Shown here: in pieces, positions 62,116-64,000 of the stretch
How the letters are laid out: every line of letters starts with the position of its first letter
Position numbering within the stretch: position 1 is the first letter of the stretch
Source of the DNA: Trichobilharzia szidati
Taxonomy: Eukaryota; Platyhelminthes; Trematoda; Strigeidida; Schistosomatidae
Length of the DNA stretch: 64,000 nucleotides
Direction of reading: 5' to 3'
NCBI GenBank assembly: GCA_944472155.2
Contig: OX235277.1
Coordinates: 41,370,758-41,434,757 of the forward strand
Program-made: the position numbers and the translations under genes
The notes under the pieces: generated by a model
The model's database searches: none
Told to the model about the DNA's origin: nothing
What the model saw: the letters and a program-made list of their open reading frames with translations, nothing else

Positions 62116-62279
62116 ATGATGGAGAAGATCTGGAGCTCAAGTGGATGATTTTGATGTAGTTGTGTTCCCTGAGCTGCATGGTTTATACCTGCGAAGCTTC
62201 CACTGCCCTTCTAGGCAACATCTTAAGCGCATGCTTCAATCTATTGAAGTAAGCTTCTAGATTTTTTCACGACTTTATT
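62116..62279. other. Unassigned spacer
   Basis: Possibly 3' UTR of the following PLE; not readable. Confidence 0.3.
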
Positions 62280-63135
62280 AGACATCTCTCCTGGCGGGTG
62301 ACCTTAAATGTGATTGGTTGATTATGTGTGTTTTCACACCCTCTAGGCTACTTGCATTGGTTTCGGTACTGATTGCATCATTGACCTGAAGTTTCACCCT
62401 TTGTGTGTGAGATTTCCTTCTTATCAGTTGGTAAATTTTGTCTATGTCAATGTGTCTATTGATTGACGATTCACTGGAATACCAAGCAGGCTTCTGAAAA
62501 TTCTCTAGCATTCTTGGTGTTTCCTCTGTCTAATATCTGAACGTTGGTTGTCCCAGTCGAATTGATGTCCGTGGTTGTCTGAATGCAATGAGGCAATATG
62601 AGGGAATAGATGTTATGATCATGGATACAAAGACGAAGAGGATCGGCGTCCACTTTGGCCAGTCTAGTGTTTTTCACAGTCGTTGCAACTTATTTTGTAG
62701 ATGGTGTTGGTTTTATCTTCTTTCGTTGTTGAGTCTTTTGGTTGACACAGAGCCGGCTGAGTGAAGCGACTTTGTTGGTTTGTGTGCAACTTCAATTCCT
62801 AAGGGTATGAAGAGTCTTGCAATGATTTCTGAGATGTCTTTTATATATGGTAGGGCGATTTCTTTTGTGCTTTCCTTGGGGGCCTTTGATTTGGTAGGTG
62901 GACGGCTTTGGGATATCTTTTGATGAAATTCCGTATATATCCATTCTTTTGGAAGACGTAAATGAGATATCTTTCTTAAATTTTCCTTAAATTGGGAGTG
63001 CTGCATTGAGTCCTGGCTGGCCCTCTTCAATAATGTTTGTATACAACTCCTTTTTTGTTTTATAGGACTGTTGCTGTTTTAACTGAGTATTTGGTCCGTG
63101 TGAGTTGATTTTCTATAAACTTGAGTTTTTCAAAA
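62280..63135 (-). mobile_element. Penelope-like element, lineage 3, RT end and GIY-YIG
   Basis: Minus strand from 63130: VYRKSTHTDQILS, QKRSCIQTLLKRASQ, then LPKEWIYTEFHQKISQSRPP, PYIKDISEIIARLFIPLGIE and VAHKPTKSLHSAGS (PLE block PY..G.SE...R.L...I.VA.KP...L). Downstream in shifted frames ILDRGNTKNAREFSEA and AWYSSESSINRHIDID, the C-terminal REF.EAW......SINRH motif. The YIG core itself is not readable. It differs strongly from the other two PLE lineages here. Confidence 0.82.
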
Positions 63136-63364
63136 GAATGGATACTGAATAAAGAGTACTCTTTTAGATAACTCGATCATAAGGCTCTACACTTATATAT
63201 ACACATTATAGTGAATGAATGAATTAGTGTTATGAACAACATTAATGCTGTTTAAATAACATCGAATCAATAATACTGACAGATTACAGCTCAATAACAT
63301 CAACATAAAAATAAGCTGGATGTCAGAAGAAATAGGAAAGATAATATTACAAATTTATGAATTC
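63136..63364. other. Unassigned spacer
   Basis: AT-rich; nothing recognised. Confidence 0.35.
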
Positions 63365-63800
63365 ATAGTCTCTACAGAAGGCCGACCAGGGCAGTCGTAG
63401 TGGCTGGCTGGACTTGCTTCTTTTGAACACAGAGCACTGGTTGTTTGGAGCGAATTGCGATAGCCTCTCCTGTTTGGAGCATGAGGTGCTTTGATGGTTT
63501 TGGCAATTTATTAGGCACCCGGTATATTATAGAGAAAGACTCTTCAACGCTGGCTGGCTGGCTTTGTAACCGGTTTGCACCAGATGGTCTAATATTGAGC
63601 TGTTAATAGTTTTAACTACACCTTTACTTAGCCATAGTGGGAGATGTTCTCGAGCACGAAAAATCAAGTTCCTAGAGCAGCGGTCAATATAACTCGCTCC
63701 TCTGTGTTTGTTCGCTTGACTAAAACGTACACTTGCATGAAATCTCTAGGGAACAAGTTCACGATCTGAGAGTTGCTCTGCAAACACATTATCATCCAAT
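63365..63800 (-). mobile_element. Penelope-like element, GIY-YIG end (minus)
   Basis: Minus strand: GASYIDRCSRNLIFRAREHL (YIG changed to YID), PLWLSKGVVKTINSSILDHL, then after a frameshift near 63530 IIYRVPNKLPKPSKHLMLQT and GEAIAIRSKQPVLCVQKKQV to a stop at about 63376. Matches the ending of the 46.8-kb copy in order but is clearly divergent. Confidence 0.78.
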
Positions 63801-64000
63801 TCCTGCTCTAAGAAGCTACGGGTCATGAATTCCAGCTTCTGCTATTTTACAAGATACAGTATTACTTATAAACATTCTATCGGAACAAAATGTTCGATTC
63901 GAACAGATCCTCACAAAGCAATCACCTCAAAACAAAAATAGTTTTGTTTCCCTTATGATTTATGGGGTCGAATGCCTTATAACAGGAGTGTTGAAAGGTC

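Noticed and set aside
1..64000. LTR retrotransposons or DNA transposons with transposase
   Set aside because: No gag-pol order, no RNase H/integrase motifs, no DDE domain and no TA or fixed short duplications were found. The tHH-3 inverted ends look like a MITE, but the 13-14 bp duplications and tRNA promoter fit retroposition.
1..64000. CRISPR array, operons, bacterial promoters or terminators
   Set aside because: The DNA is eukaryotic and repeat-derived. No regularly spaced direct repeats or prokaryotic gene organisation.

Overview
The window reads as intergenic or intronic DNA of a blood fluke (Schistosoma or a close digenean relative). Three things point there: CR1-like and RTE-like LINE fragments of the schistosome type, many Penelope-like retroelements (PLEs) with a GIY-YIG endonuclease, and tRNA-headed repeats carrying hammerhead-ribozyme sequence like the schistosome Sm-alpha repeat. 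The species cannot be fixed from sequence alone. I find no host protein-coding exon, rRNA or functional tRNA gene that I can support. Nearly every long open frame belongs to a decayed reverse-transcriptase element.

Layout. 0-5 kb: tRNA-hammerhead retroposons, a PLE on the minus strand, RTE scraps. 5-20 kb: RTE fragments and many tHH-1 repeats, often in inverted pairs. 20-35 kb: four CR1-like LINE 3' ends, PLE RT and GIY-YIG pieces, a second RTE lineage. 35-48 kb: the PLE-richest part, with a nearly perfect 373-bp inverted repeat at 43.0-44.0 kb. 48-55 kb: a long RTE 3' half and Sm-alpha-like inverted dimers. 55-59 kb: a nest of a PLE, tHH-3, a CR1-like LINE with an intact FADD box, and more PLE. 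59-64 kb: a CR1 LINE and two PLE remnants.

Five short tRNA-headed families are distinguished (labels are mine). tHH-1, tHH-2 (Sm-alpha-like) and tHH-3 share one design: a tRNA-like head with pol III A and B boxes, then a hammerhead module, then a family-specific tail. In all three, stem II has a 6-7 nt A-rich loop and stem III is a palindrome. The tHH-3 copy at 3.87-3.91 kb matches the hammerhead consensus at every core position. The tCR1 and tRTE SINEs share a similar tRNA head but end in the 3' tails of the two LINE clades present here, which suggests which LINE moves which SINE.

The PLE terminal repeats also contain a hammerhead-like motif, once in each arm of the 43-kb inverted repeat. 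Inverted (foldback) organisation recurs in tHH-1, tHH-2, tHH-3 and the PLEs. Three tHH-3 copies have perfect 13-14 bp target-site duplications. The LINEs and PLEs are 5'-truncated and carry stops or frameshifts, so this is a relic landscape, with signs of recent activity in tHH-3 and the 43-kb PLE arms.
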